Below are positions 1 to 5,538 of a DNA stretch of 11,754 nt, piece by piece (position 1 is the first letter of the stretch; every line of letters begins with the position of its first letter). Position numbers and translations under genes: made by a program. The DNA is from Syntrophobacteria bacterium. GTDB taxonomy: Bacteria > Desulfobacterota > Syntrophobacteria > JARFUL01. The stretch covers positions 1-11,754 of the forward strand of contig JARFUL010000224.1 of assembly GCA_029289015.1 (NCBI GenBank), read 5' to 3'. The notes beneath the pieces were generated by a model. The model was not told the DNA's origin. It ran no database searches and worked only from the letters and a program-made list of their open reading frames with translations.

Positions 1-237
1 AATCGGTGGTCTGCTGGACCCAGTGACCCGGAAATCATGTCTTCCCAGGCCCGGAGAAGTCCCTGCCCAATTAAATTGCCACGCGCTGGACTATTTTACC
101 AGATTTATGGTTGGCTTCGGGAAGTACTGCCCGCGAGCGACAATCCGCAACCTCTTTGCAGCCAAGAAAAAAGGGCTACATCATAATCGCTATAAGCCAT
201 CAAAATAGTTTGATTATACCGGCGTGATTAGAACCTG
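1..237. other. Non-coding stretch downstream of lexA, no gene seen
   Basis: This segment is visibly less GC-rich than the genes around it. No tRNA or rRNA signature is visible. The one open frame of some length (23-208, plus) encodes 61 residues with no recognisable motif and no Shine-Dalgarno sequence, so it is not called. For lexA on the minus strand, a T6 tract (A6 at 167-172 on the plus strand) follows a GGCT/AGCC pairing of only four bases, too weak to call a terminator. A short perfect palindrome, CAATT-A-AATTG, lies at 68-78. The left part could be the end of something whose body lies outside the window. Confidence 0.5.
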
Positions 238-846
238 CTACCTCCCCCCATACTGCCGGTAGAGCCCCACCACCACGCCCACTATCTCCACCCTATCGGG
301 CTCTGCAAACACGGGGCTGTGCTTTTCGCTTGCCGGCCGAAGCTCCACAAGGCCCTCCTTCATGAAGAGCCTTTTCACCGTGGCCTCGCCGTCGAGGAGC
401 GCGACCACGGTCTGGCCGCTACTTACCAGGTGGTCCTGCTTGCGCACGATCAAATAGTCGCCGTCCCGGATCCCGTCTTCAACCATGGAGAACCCGGTGA
501 CCTTGAGCGCGAAGTTGCCCTGGCCCCGCACGAGCCACTCCGGCACGTCCAGCTCGTCGGGGGTCTCGAAGGGCTCGATGGGCATCCCCGCCGCGACCCG
601 GCCCAGAAGCGGGATGACCTGGGCCTTGGGCGCGAGGGGAAGGAGCTCGAACGCGCGCTTGCGGTTGGACCAGGGCGACCTGAGAAACCCCCTCTTTTCG
701 AGCTGCTTTAGGTGCTTGGCCACCGAGTTGAGGGACCTGAAGCCCAGCCCCCGGCGAATCTCCTCGTAGGAGGGCGGCAAACCCTTCTCCTCAAGGTAGC
801 TCTTCAAGAAGTCGTAGACCCTCTTTTGCTTCTCAGTGAGATACAT
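238..846 (-). CDS. lexA: LexA, SOS response repressor / self-cleaving protease
   Basis: LexA represses DNA-damage genes as a dimer and cleaves itself when stimulated by RecA filaments. The protein has 202 residues, the normal length. Residues 1-65 form the winged helix-turn-helix; the segment around SLNSVAKHLKQLEKRGF (38-54) fits the recognition helix and wing. The autocleavage bond is Ala86-Gly87 in RVAAG. The catalytic pair is Ser120 (GFSM) and Lys158 (ATVKR), with the spacing of E. coli LexA (Ala84-Gly85, Ser119, Lys156). The C-terminal half is the S24 peptidase fold. The ATG has an excellent Shine-Dalgarno, AAGGAGGT (856-863), nine bases upstream. The gene stands alone with its own promoter; no recA, imuB or dnaE2 lies next to it in the window. 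The assignment is secure. Which operator it binds is not known from the protein alone. Confidence 0.96.
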   Translation of the reverse strand: MYLTEKQKRVYDFLKSYLEEKGLPPSYEEIRRGLGFRSLNSVAKHLKQLEKRGFLRSPWSNRKRAFELLPLAPKAQVIPLLGRVAAGMPIEPFETPDELDVPEWLVRGQGNFALKVTGFSMVEDGIRDGDYLIVRKQDHLVSSGQTVVALLDGEATVKRLFMKEGLVELRPASEKHSPVFAEPDRVEIVGVVVGLYRQYGGR

Positions 847-873
847 CCGGGCTTTACCTCCTTGTTTTAGGCC

Positions 874-902
874 ACTTTAGGTGAAAATAAGGTGTATGTA
901 AA
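874..902 (-). promoter_or_regulatory. lexA promoter with candidate LexA operator in the spacer
   Basis: Read on the minus strand, TTTACA (897-902, 5 of 6 to the -35 consensus) is followed after exactly 17 bases by TAAAGT (874-879, 4 of 6 to the -10 consensus). This predicts a start near 867 and a short leader containing the Shine-Dalgarno. On the plus strand the spacer carries AGGTG twice (879-883 and 890-894), 11 bases apart, so one helical turn. The wider copies are TTTAGGTG and ATAAGGTG. A direct repeat one turn apart inside the spacer is where a repressor would block polymerase. Autorepression by LexA is inferred from the position. The repeat does not match the E. coli, Bacillus or reported Geobacter LexA boxes as I remember them. 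Confidence 0.6.
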
Positions 903-996
903 GGAAAAAATGGGCACAGTCTGCCTTCTCCGGGCCTGGCTTTCGGCAGAACGTGGAGACCGCTCCATACTAAGGAGTAGTGGAAAATAATCGCAG

Positions 997-1017
997 CGCG
1001 GGGTTTTATACCCCGCG
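997..1017. repeat. Perfect 8-bp GC-rich inverted repeat
   Basis: The arms CGCGGGGT (997-1004) and ACCCCGCG (1010-1017) are exact reverse complements with a 5-base AT loop. The element lies between the end of the 1071-1472 gene and the lexA promoter. On the minus strand the nearest T-rich segment (ATTATTTT) begins only about six bases past the stem, so it is an imperfect intrinsic terminator. It could serve as a backup to the hairpins at 1036-1070, protect the 3' end of the operon transcript, or be a protein site upstream of lexA. Confidence 0.6.
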
Positions 1018-1035
1018 GGACGCGCATGGAGTAAC

Positions 1036-1070
1036 AAAAAGAGCGGCAATGCCACGCCGAATCATTCGGG
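1036..1070 (-). terminator. Intrinsic terminator region of the 5067-1071 operon
   Basis: Immediately after the TAA of the last operon gene the minus strand has two small hairpins in series. The first is CCGAA-TGA-TTCGG (1058-1070). The second is GTGGC-ATT-GCCGC (1043-1055, one G-U pair), followed directly by TCTTTTT (1036-1042). The second stem is only five pairs long, but the U-tract directly after it is characteristic. Together with the GC hairpin at 997-1017 it should insulate lexA from upstream transcription. Confidence 0.5.
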
Positions 1071-1472
1071 TTAACTCTTTTTGGGGGACCCCTCCAGGTA
1101 GCGGCTGCATCTGGGGAGCCCGAAGCACTCCCTCTCGAAGTAGCCGCAGGTCTCGCACTTCTTGGCGGGCCTTGTCTCGTCCCTTAAGAACCGGTGGAGC
1201 GCGCTGCACTCCTTTTTTACGGTGTCCGGGTCGCTGGCTATGTGGGAGGTGGGCGCGTCCGGGTCGCCCAGGGTGGGGTACCCGCAGATGATGGTCCCGT
1301 CCACCAGGAGCCCCAGCCTGCCCGCGGAGTTGAAGTAGCGGACCGCTTCCGACGGCCCGTCCTTCACCGTGAGGTTGGTGACCAGCATCCCCCTGGCCCT
1401 GGGGCACAGGTGGTGGAGTATCTCGGCTGTGGGTTTGGTTACGGTGTCGGAGCGCAGGTCAACAGGTTCCAT
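1071..1472 (-). CDS. Small cysteine-rich protein with threonine-aldolase-like N-terminus, unknown function
   Basis: The protein has 133 residues and I do not recognise it as a whole. Residues 4-16 read VDLRSDTVTKPTA, almost exactly the opening of low-specificity L-threonine aldolases (PLP enzymes of about 340 residues). After about residue 19 the resemblance ends: there is no PLP lysine region and the protein is far too short for that enzyme. The rest is soluble. Its C-terminus has four cysteines, C106-x2-C109-x6-C116-x5-C122, that could bind zinc or a cluster, with further cysteines at 23, 63 and 89. Third codon positions are strongly GC, so the frame is really coding. The gene starts 21 bases after the lon-like stop codon and ends the operon. 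The ATG has no strong Shine-Dalgarno, so coupling to the upstream gene is likely. Met29 is an alternative start that would drop the aldolase-like part. Confidence 0.75.
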   Translation of the reverse strand: MEPVDLRSDTVTKPTAEILHHLCPRARGMLVTNLTVKDGPSEAVRYFNSAGRLGLLVDGTIICGYPTLGDPDAPTSHIASDPDTVKKECSALHRFLRDETRPAKKCETCGYFERECFGLPRCSRYLEGSPKKS

Positions 1473-1493
1473 GGGAATCTCAGCCCCGGCCTC

Positions 1494-3959
1494 TTATTTG
1501 CCGCACTCGGGGCAGGAGAGACTTTCCTCCTCGTTGTTCCCCTTGGCCGCCTCCTTCTCCTTCTCCTTCACGAGCTTCTCCATCTTCTTGAGCCGCTCGT
1601 CCACCAGGTTGTAGAGGGTGCCCTTGGGGTAGACACCCTTTGCGGTTTTCTTGCCCGCGCGCATGCCGATGAGTATCTCGAGCCCCTCCCCGATGGTGGA
1701 GATGGGGTAGATGTGGAACTTCTTCTCCTTGACCGCTTCCACCACCTCGTCCTTGAGCATCAGGTTCGCGACGTTCTTGTCCGGGATGACCACCCCCTGG
1801 CTGCCGGTGAGCCCCTTGTGGTTGCAGATGTCGAAGAACCCCTCGATCTTCTGGCTCACCCCGCCTATGGGCTGGATCTCCCCCTTCTGGCTCACCGAGC
1901 CGGTGACCGCCAGCCCCTGGAAGATGGGCTTTTCACTGAGCGCGGAGATGAGCGCGAAGAGCTCCGCGGCGGACGCGGAGTCGCCTTCCACCATGCCGTA
2001 GCTCTGCTCGAACGCTAGAGAAGCCGCGAGGGATATGGTCTTGTCCTGGCCGAAGTTCTCCCGGATGTAGGAGCTAAGTATCATCACCCCCTTGGTGTGG
2101 AGGCTGCCCCCCAGCTTGGCCTCCCTCTCGATGTCCGTGACCCCGGACTTGCCCAGGTATACGGTCGCGGTTATGCGGTTGGGCTTGCCAAAGGTGTGGT
2201 CGCCGGAGGAGAGCACCGCGAGGCCGTTCACCTGGCCGACTTTGTAGCCGTCGGTCTCCACCCAGAGGATGTCCCTCTTCACGTATTCCTTGACCCGCTC
2301 CTCAATGAGGGACCTCCTCCTCTTCCGGCTCTTGATGGCCTTGGCCACGTACTCACGGTTTATGAGCTCCTCTTTGTCCATGTTCGCGTAGTACTCGGCC
2401 TCCTTCACCACGTCCGCCAGGTGCCCTATCTCCAGCGAGAGCTTCTTGCGGTCTCCGGTGAGCTCCATGGAGTACTCCGCGAGCTTGGCCACCCCGGTGG
2501 CGTCCAGGTGCTTCAGGTCGGAGTCCCGGCAGAACTGGCCCATTGCCGCGCCCACCCTCCTGAAGTTGGTGACGTTCGCGTCCATCTGGTTGTCGAGGTG
2601 GGCCTTGACCTTGAAGAGCTCCGGGAAGGCCTCGTCGTAGATGTAGAGAAGCTGGTAGAGGTAGTTGGACCCGGTGAACACCACCTTGACGTCCAGGGGT
2701 ATGGGGCCGGGCTTTATGGTCTTGGTGGAGAACAGACCGAAGAACTCCGAGGGGTCCTCGATCTTTATCTCGCCGTCCCGGAGCGCCCTCTTGAGCGCCT
2801 CGTAGGGGAAGCCGTACCTCAAAAGGTCCAGGACCTTGATTATCAGGTACCCGCCGTTGGCCTTGTGGAGCGCGCCGGGCTTGATCATGGTGAAGTCTGT
2901 GACCAGCGCGCCGAAGACCGCGACCCTCTCCACGGAGCCGAAGAGGTTCAGGTAGTTGGGGTTGGACTCTATGATCACCGGAGCGCCCTTGGTGTCGGAG
3001 TTGTCAATGAACACGTTGACCTTGTAGCGCTTGAAGGTCTGCTCCTGGGTGGGCATGGGCATGGGTATGGGTATGGGCCCGTGGGGCTGATCCTCGGGCT
3101 TCTTCTTGAAGTCCTCGATGTTCTTGAAGATGTCCTCCTTGACCTCGTCCATGTATTTCAGGGCATCCTCTTCGTTCTCGTACTTGTCCCTGAGGTGCTC
3201 TATGACGGTCCCCACAACGTAGTGCGCGATCTCGTTGTCGAGGCGGGACCGCTTCTTCTCGAAACTTTCCTCCTCCCGGCGGATCATCTTTATGGCCTCG
3301 TTCATCTCCACCTGGAGGTCGTCCCCGCGTTTTCTCAGGTCGTTCTTGTCCTTCTCGGAGAGGGTGGAAAGCTCCTCCTGGCTCATGGGCTCGCCCGTCT
3401 TGGTCGCGGGGATGATCATCATGCCCACCTGGGAGAACTGGAGGATGAACCCCTTTCCCTTGGCCCTCTGGGAGAGCTCCTCGATGATCCTTTTCTTGTT
3501 CCTCTCGAAGACCTGCTTGACCTCGGCCTCCTTGGCCCGGTAGTCGTCGGAGTCGAAGACCTGGGGGATCTTGGAGGCCAGAGACTTGACAAGCTCGTCT
3601 ATGTCCCGCTGGAGCTTCTTCCCCATTCCCGCGCTCATGAATATGGGCCGGGGGCTGTCGGGCTTCTCGAAGTTGTGGACGTAGCACCAGTCCGGGGGCA
3701 CCTTGAGGTCCTTCGCGGCCCTCTTGAGGTAGTTCTTCGCGATGTAGGTGAGCCCGGTGTTGGGCTCTCCCGCGAGGTATATGTTGTACTCCAGGCTGGC
3801 CATCTCCATCCCGAACTTGAGGGCCTCCCTCGCCCTCTCCTGGCCCAGCACCCCCTCGGGCAAAGACTTCATGTTCACGGTGGAGGTTATCTTGAGGGAG
3901 TTGGGGTTTACAGTGGCCCGAAGCCGGTCCCACCTTATCTCCTTAGGTTTTCTCGGCAT
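1494..3959 (-). CDS. Lon-family protease, AAA_32/LonC-like (COG1067)
   Basis: The protein has 821 residues from the ATG at 3959, chosen because AAGGAGGG (3967-3974) lies about eight bases upstream; an in-frame upstream start would add nine residues but skip this site. Order: a short N-terminal segment, an AAA-like module (about 35-460) interrupted by a long charged helical insert (about 130-295), then the Lon proteolytic domain (about 560-760). The Ser-Lys dyad is Ser661 (EGDSAS) and Lys704 (SQKIEG), 43 residues apart as in E. coli Lon (Ser679/Lys722). The P-loop reads GEPNTGLT (64-71), so the Walker A lysine is Leu. The Walker-B-like strand GGYLIIK lacks an acidic residue. This fits LonC-type proteases, known to work without ATP; ATP independence here is inference. 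The AAA_32 family also includes E. coli YcbZ. The tail ends CPECGK, an odd two-cysteine motif. Downstream of khpA in one operon. Confidence 0.9.
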   Translation of the reverse strand: MPRKPKEIRWDRLRATVNPNSLKITSTVNMKSLPEGVLGQERAREALKFGMEMASLEYNIYLAGEPNTGLTYIAKNYLKRAAKDLKVPPDWCYVHNFEKPDSPRPIFMSAGMGKKLQRDIDELVKSLASKIPQVFDSDDYRAKEAEVKQVFERNKKRIIEELSQRAKGKGFILQFSQVGMMIIPATKTGEPMSQEELSTLSEKDKNDLRKRGDDLQVEMNEAIKMIRREEESFEKKRSRLDNEIAHYVVGTVIEHLRDKYENEEDALKYMDEVKEDIFKNIEDFKKKPEDQPHGPIPIPMPMPTQEQTFKRYKVNVFIDNSDTKGAPVIIESNPNYLNLFGSVERVAVFGALVTDFTMIKPGALHKANGGYLIIKVLDLLRYGFPYEALKRALRDGEIKIEDPSEFFGLFSTKTIKPGPIPLDVKVVFTGSNYLYQLLYIYDEAFPELFKVKAHLDNQMDANVTNFRRVGAAMGQFCRDSDLKHLDATGVAKLAEYSMELTGDRKKLSLEIGHLADVVKEAEYYANMDKEELINREYVAKAIKSRKRRRSLIEERVKEYVKRDILWVETDGYKVGQVNGLAVLSSGDHTFGKPNRITATVYLGKSGVTDIEREAKLGGSLHTKGVMILSSYIRENFGQDKTISLAASLAFEQSYGMVEGDSASAAELFALISALSEKPIFQGLAVTGSVSQKGEIQPIGGVSQKIEGFFDICNHKGLTGSQGVVIPDKNVANLMLKDEVVEAVKEKKFHIYPISTIGEGLEILIGMRAGKKTAKGVYPKGTLYNLVDERLKKMEKLVKEKEKEAAKGNNEEESLSCPECGK
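3047..3077 (+). repeat. Tandem G-triplet tract inside the lon-like gene
   Basis: The plus strand, which is the template strand of the gene, has six GGG runs (3047-3049, 3051-3053, 3057-3059, 3063-3065, 3069-3071, 3075-3077). They are separated by one base (T) and then by three-base CAT or TAT spacers. This meets the usual G-quadruplex rule of four G3 runs with short loops. In the protein it encodes an alternating run, PIPIPMPMPT, in the linker after the helical insert (residues about 295-304). The 6-bp period could vary by slippage without breaking the frame. Confidence 0.75.
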
Positions 3960-4019
3960 TGAAAAGCCCTCCTTTTCCACATACATTCAGCAAAGACCAA
4001 AAACCTTAGCTTTTGCGCG

Positions 4020-4253
4020 TCAACCCATGATATTCAGGGTGAGCCTGCCGCCCCTTGAGAGCGCGGCCGCGCTCATAATCTGCCGGATAGCGTTTATGTT
4101 CTTGCCGTTCTTGCCGATGATCCTTCCCTGGTCCTCACCGGCCACGGCCATCTCCAGTATTGTAAGATCTCCCCTTCTCCTCTCCGCTATGAGGACCTCG
4201 TCCGGGTTGTCAACCAGGCCTGACACTATGAAGGTGAGAAGCTCTTTTAACAT
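4020..4253 (-). CDS. khpA: KhpA, KH-domain RNA-binding protein
   Basis: This is a 77-residue single KH domain, the full usual length. The opening MLKELLTFIVSGLVDNPDEV is typical of KhpA, and the RNA-contacting GxxG loop is GKNG at residues 47-50 in IIGKNGKNI. KhpA usually pairs with the Jag-domain protein KhpB and affects small RNAs, translation and cell elongation in Gram-positives; its role in this lineage is less known. The start is firm: AAGGAGA at 4265-4271 lies 11 bases upstream, inside the end of the preceding gene. The first 44 bases overlap the 3' end of the TIM-barrel gene in another frame. The usual neighbours rpsP, rimM and trmD are absent; it sits in front of the lon-like protease, with 60 bases between them. 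No partner khpB is visible. Confidence 0.93.
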   Translation of the reverse strand: MLKELLTFIVSGLVDNPDEVLIAERRRGDLTILEMAVAGEDQGRIIGKNGKNINAIRQIMSAAALSRGGRLTLNIMG

Positions 4254-5067
4254 CTTTGTTTCCGTCTCCTTTGAAAAGGGGCCAAAGCTCTTTCAGGTAG
4301 ACGAGGCTCGCGTCGAGCCAGTCCTCACGGTGGGGCTCCAGGGTGATTATGGGCTCAAGGGAGTTGTCTCTAAGGAAGCCGAACGCGGCCCCAAAGTCTA
4401 TGTCGCCCATGCCGAGCCCCCAGTGGTAGTCCCATACGCCGTCGTTGTCGTGGAGGTGGACCATCTTCAGCCGGGGCGCGAGGGCCTTAAGCCACCCCAA
4501 GAGCCCGGTGCGGCTGAAGACCCTCGCGTGGCCCACGTCGAGGCAGAAACCCACGTTGTCGCCACCGAGACCCTCCACCAACTCTACCAGAGTCCCGGGG
4601 TCGGGCTCAAACACGTTTTCAAAAAGAACCTCGGTGCCGAGCTCACGTCCCCTTTGTACTATCGCGGAGAAGGTCTCAAGGCTGCCCTCGAGCCACTCGC
4701 CATAGTTCTCGTGATACCTGCGGTGGCTGTATCCAGTGTGGCAGACCACGGCCAGGGGGCTGAATATCTCCACCAAGTCGAAGGCCTGGCTGAGCCTCCT
4801 TTGGGAAACGGACCGTATCTCGGGGTCCGGGGAGCCGGGGGCAAGGTCGGTGAAGGGCGCGTGCAGGGTGACGCTCCTTATGTTTTGCCTCAAAATTCGG
4901 GCCAACTCTTCGAGCTCCCGTTTCTTCGGGTCCGAATAGAAGGTGTAGTCGAGGCCTATCTCGGGGTTTATCCCCAAGGAGATCACCCTTCTAAGGAGCT
5001 TCCCCTTGAGAAGCGTAAGGGGAACGCTTACCTGAACCTCAGTTAGTATTCTCTGTGCCTCTTCCAC
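4210..5067 (-). CDS. Sugar phosphate isomerase/epimerase-like TIM barrel (xylose isomerase-like fold, AP endonuclease 2 family)
   Basis: The protein has 285 residues with the barrel motifs of this metal-dependent superfamily: LHAPFTDL (68-75), VCHTGY (108-113), LFEN with Glu150, CLDVGHA (175-181, Asp177 and His180), VHLHDND (203-209) followed by DYHWGLGMGDIDF, and TLEPH with Glu244. These Glu, Asp and His residues would bind one to three divalent metals. Substrate cannot be told: the superfamily covers sugar isomerases and epimerases, inosose enzymes and endonuclease IV. No sugar transporter or kinase lies nearby, so a catabolic role is not supported by context. The start is a GTG without a clear Shine-Dalgarno. 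The last 20 or so residues are a polar tail encoded largely within the khpA overlap. First gene of the four-gene minus-strand operon. Confidence 0.88.
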   Translation of the reverse strand: MEEAQRILTEVQVSVPLTLLKGKLLRRVISLGINPEIGLDYTFYSDPKKRELEELARILRQNIRSVTLHAPFTDLAPGSPDPEIRSVSQRRLSQAFDLVEIFSPLAVVCHTGYSHRRYHENYGEWLEGSLETFSAIVQRGRELGTEVLFENVFEPDPGTLVELVEGLGGDNVGFCLDVGHARVFSRTGLLGWLKALAPRLKMVHLHDNDGVWDYHWGLGMGDIDFGAAFGFLRDNSLEPIITLEPHREDWLDASLVYLKELWPLFKGDGNKDVKRASHLHSVRPG

Positions 5068-5089
5068 GCCATAACCGGGGGTATTCGTA

Positions 5090-5119
5090 TTGAAAGCCTC
5101 TTTCCAGATGGGGTATAAT
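5090..5119 (+). promoter_or_regulatory. Sigma-70 promoter for the 5206-5538 gene
   Basis: TTGAAA (5090-5095) and a perfect TATAAT (5114-5119) are separated by 18 bases. The predicted start is near 5126, giving a leader of about 80 bases. Transcription from here runs straight across the opposing promoter at 5154-5162. Confidence 0.65.
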
Positions 5120-5153
5120 CTTAGCTTCTGAAAAACTTTGAATCCAGAGAAAT

Positions 5154-5162
5154 ATTATAACA
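5154..5162 (-). promoter_or_regulatory. Extended -10 promoter for the TIM barrel - khpA - lon-like operon
   Basis: Read on the minus strand the sequence is TGTTATAAT, a perfect TATAAT (5154-5159) preceded by the TGn extension (5160-5162). No good -35 is seen, which is normal for extended -10 promoters. The predicted start is near 5147, about 80 bases before the GTG of the first operon gene. Confidence 0.55.
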
Positions 5163-5163
5163 T

Positions 5164-5190
5164 GCGGGCCTACTTCCTAAAACCGCCCGC
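5164..5190 (+). promoter_or_regulatory. Leader hairpin just before a ribosome binding site
   Basis: GCGGGC (5164-5169) pairs exactly with GCCCGC (5185-5190), leaving a 15-base AT-rich loop. In the plus-strand leader it ends five bases before the AGAGGGG Shine-Dalgarno (5195-5201), so it could affect access to the start of the 5206-5538 gene. There is no terminator-type T-run. No known riboswitch is recognised. Confidence 0.3.
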
Positions 5191-5205
5191 GCTGAGAGGG
5201 GACCG

Positions 5206-5538
5206 ATGAAACAGTACGTGGTGGATGAGCTGAGACCCCGGGACGTTGAAAAGGTCAGGAAGTTCCTTGAGGACAACGCGGCCCCCGCGCCCCTCACCGG
5301 GCTCTACCGCCTCGAGCTGCCCCAAAAGATGCTGGGAGACGACCAGAAGGGCCACGAGGAGTGCGGCCCCCACTATTTCTCCGTCAACCTGGGGGACAGC
5401 TACGTGAGGTTTGAACTATTAATCCGGTGCACCGAGAAGATACGGTGCACCTGCATCGCCTACGCTACCCACGCGCAGCGGGAGCACATCATCGGGTACG
5501 CGGACGAGATGCTGGAGCTGTTAAACATCCTGGTCTAG
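5206..5538 (+). CDS. Conserved hypothetical protein with Cys/His positions
   Basis: This 110-residue soluble protein is the only plus-strand gene. It has no signal peptide or membrane segment. I recall similar short proteins of unknown function from Deltaproteobacteria, sharing an opening like KQYVVDELR, a central H-x2-EC-x2-HYF block (His50, Cys53, His56) and a later IRCTCIAYAT block (Cys81, Cys83, plus Cys75). The spacing of Cys and His residues would suit a metal site; this is inference. The pattern of alternating strands with flanking helices suggests a small alpha/beta domain. The ATG is preceded by AGAGGGG (5195-5201) at a tight four-base spacing and by a good promoter at 5090-5119. It converges on the ogt-like gene, sharing the final four bases CTAG. 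Function unknown; nothing around it points to one. Confidence 0.85.
   Translation: MKQYVVDELRPRDVEKVRKFLEDNAAPAPLTGLYRLELPQKMLGDDQKGHEECGPHYFSVNLGDSYVRFELLIRCTEKIRCTCIAYATHAQREHIIGYADEMLELLNILV

Noticed and set aside
117..119. LexA residue Phe119 before the catalytic serine as an unusual change
   Set aside because: E. coli LexA also has a hydrophobic residue (Met) there, so it is not a lost catalytic feature. The coordinates given are the LexA residue region, not bases.
23..208. 61-codon open frame on the plus strand near the left edge
   Set aside because: No ribosome site, no recognisable motif, and composition unlike the neighbouring genes.
867..1055. 62-codon minus-strand frame across the lexA upstream region
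   Set aside because: It covers the lexA promoter and both hairpins, has no ribosome site and a random-looking product.
1071..1472. A full or frameshifted threonine aldolase gene
   Set aside because: Only the first 19 residues match. No other aldolase motif is visible in the region in any frame I read.
2097..3962. 621-codon plus-strand frame opposite the lon-like gene
   Set aside because: A long shadow caused by high third-position GC on the minus strand. The product is rich in low-complexity Leu/Val/Gly and the protease on the other strand is unmistakable.
3748..5046. 432-codon plus-strand frame opposite khpA and the TIM-barrel gene
   Set aside because: It runs antisense to two well-supported genes and shows no domain.
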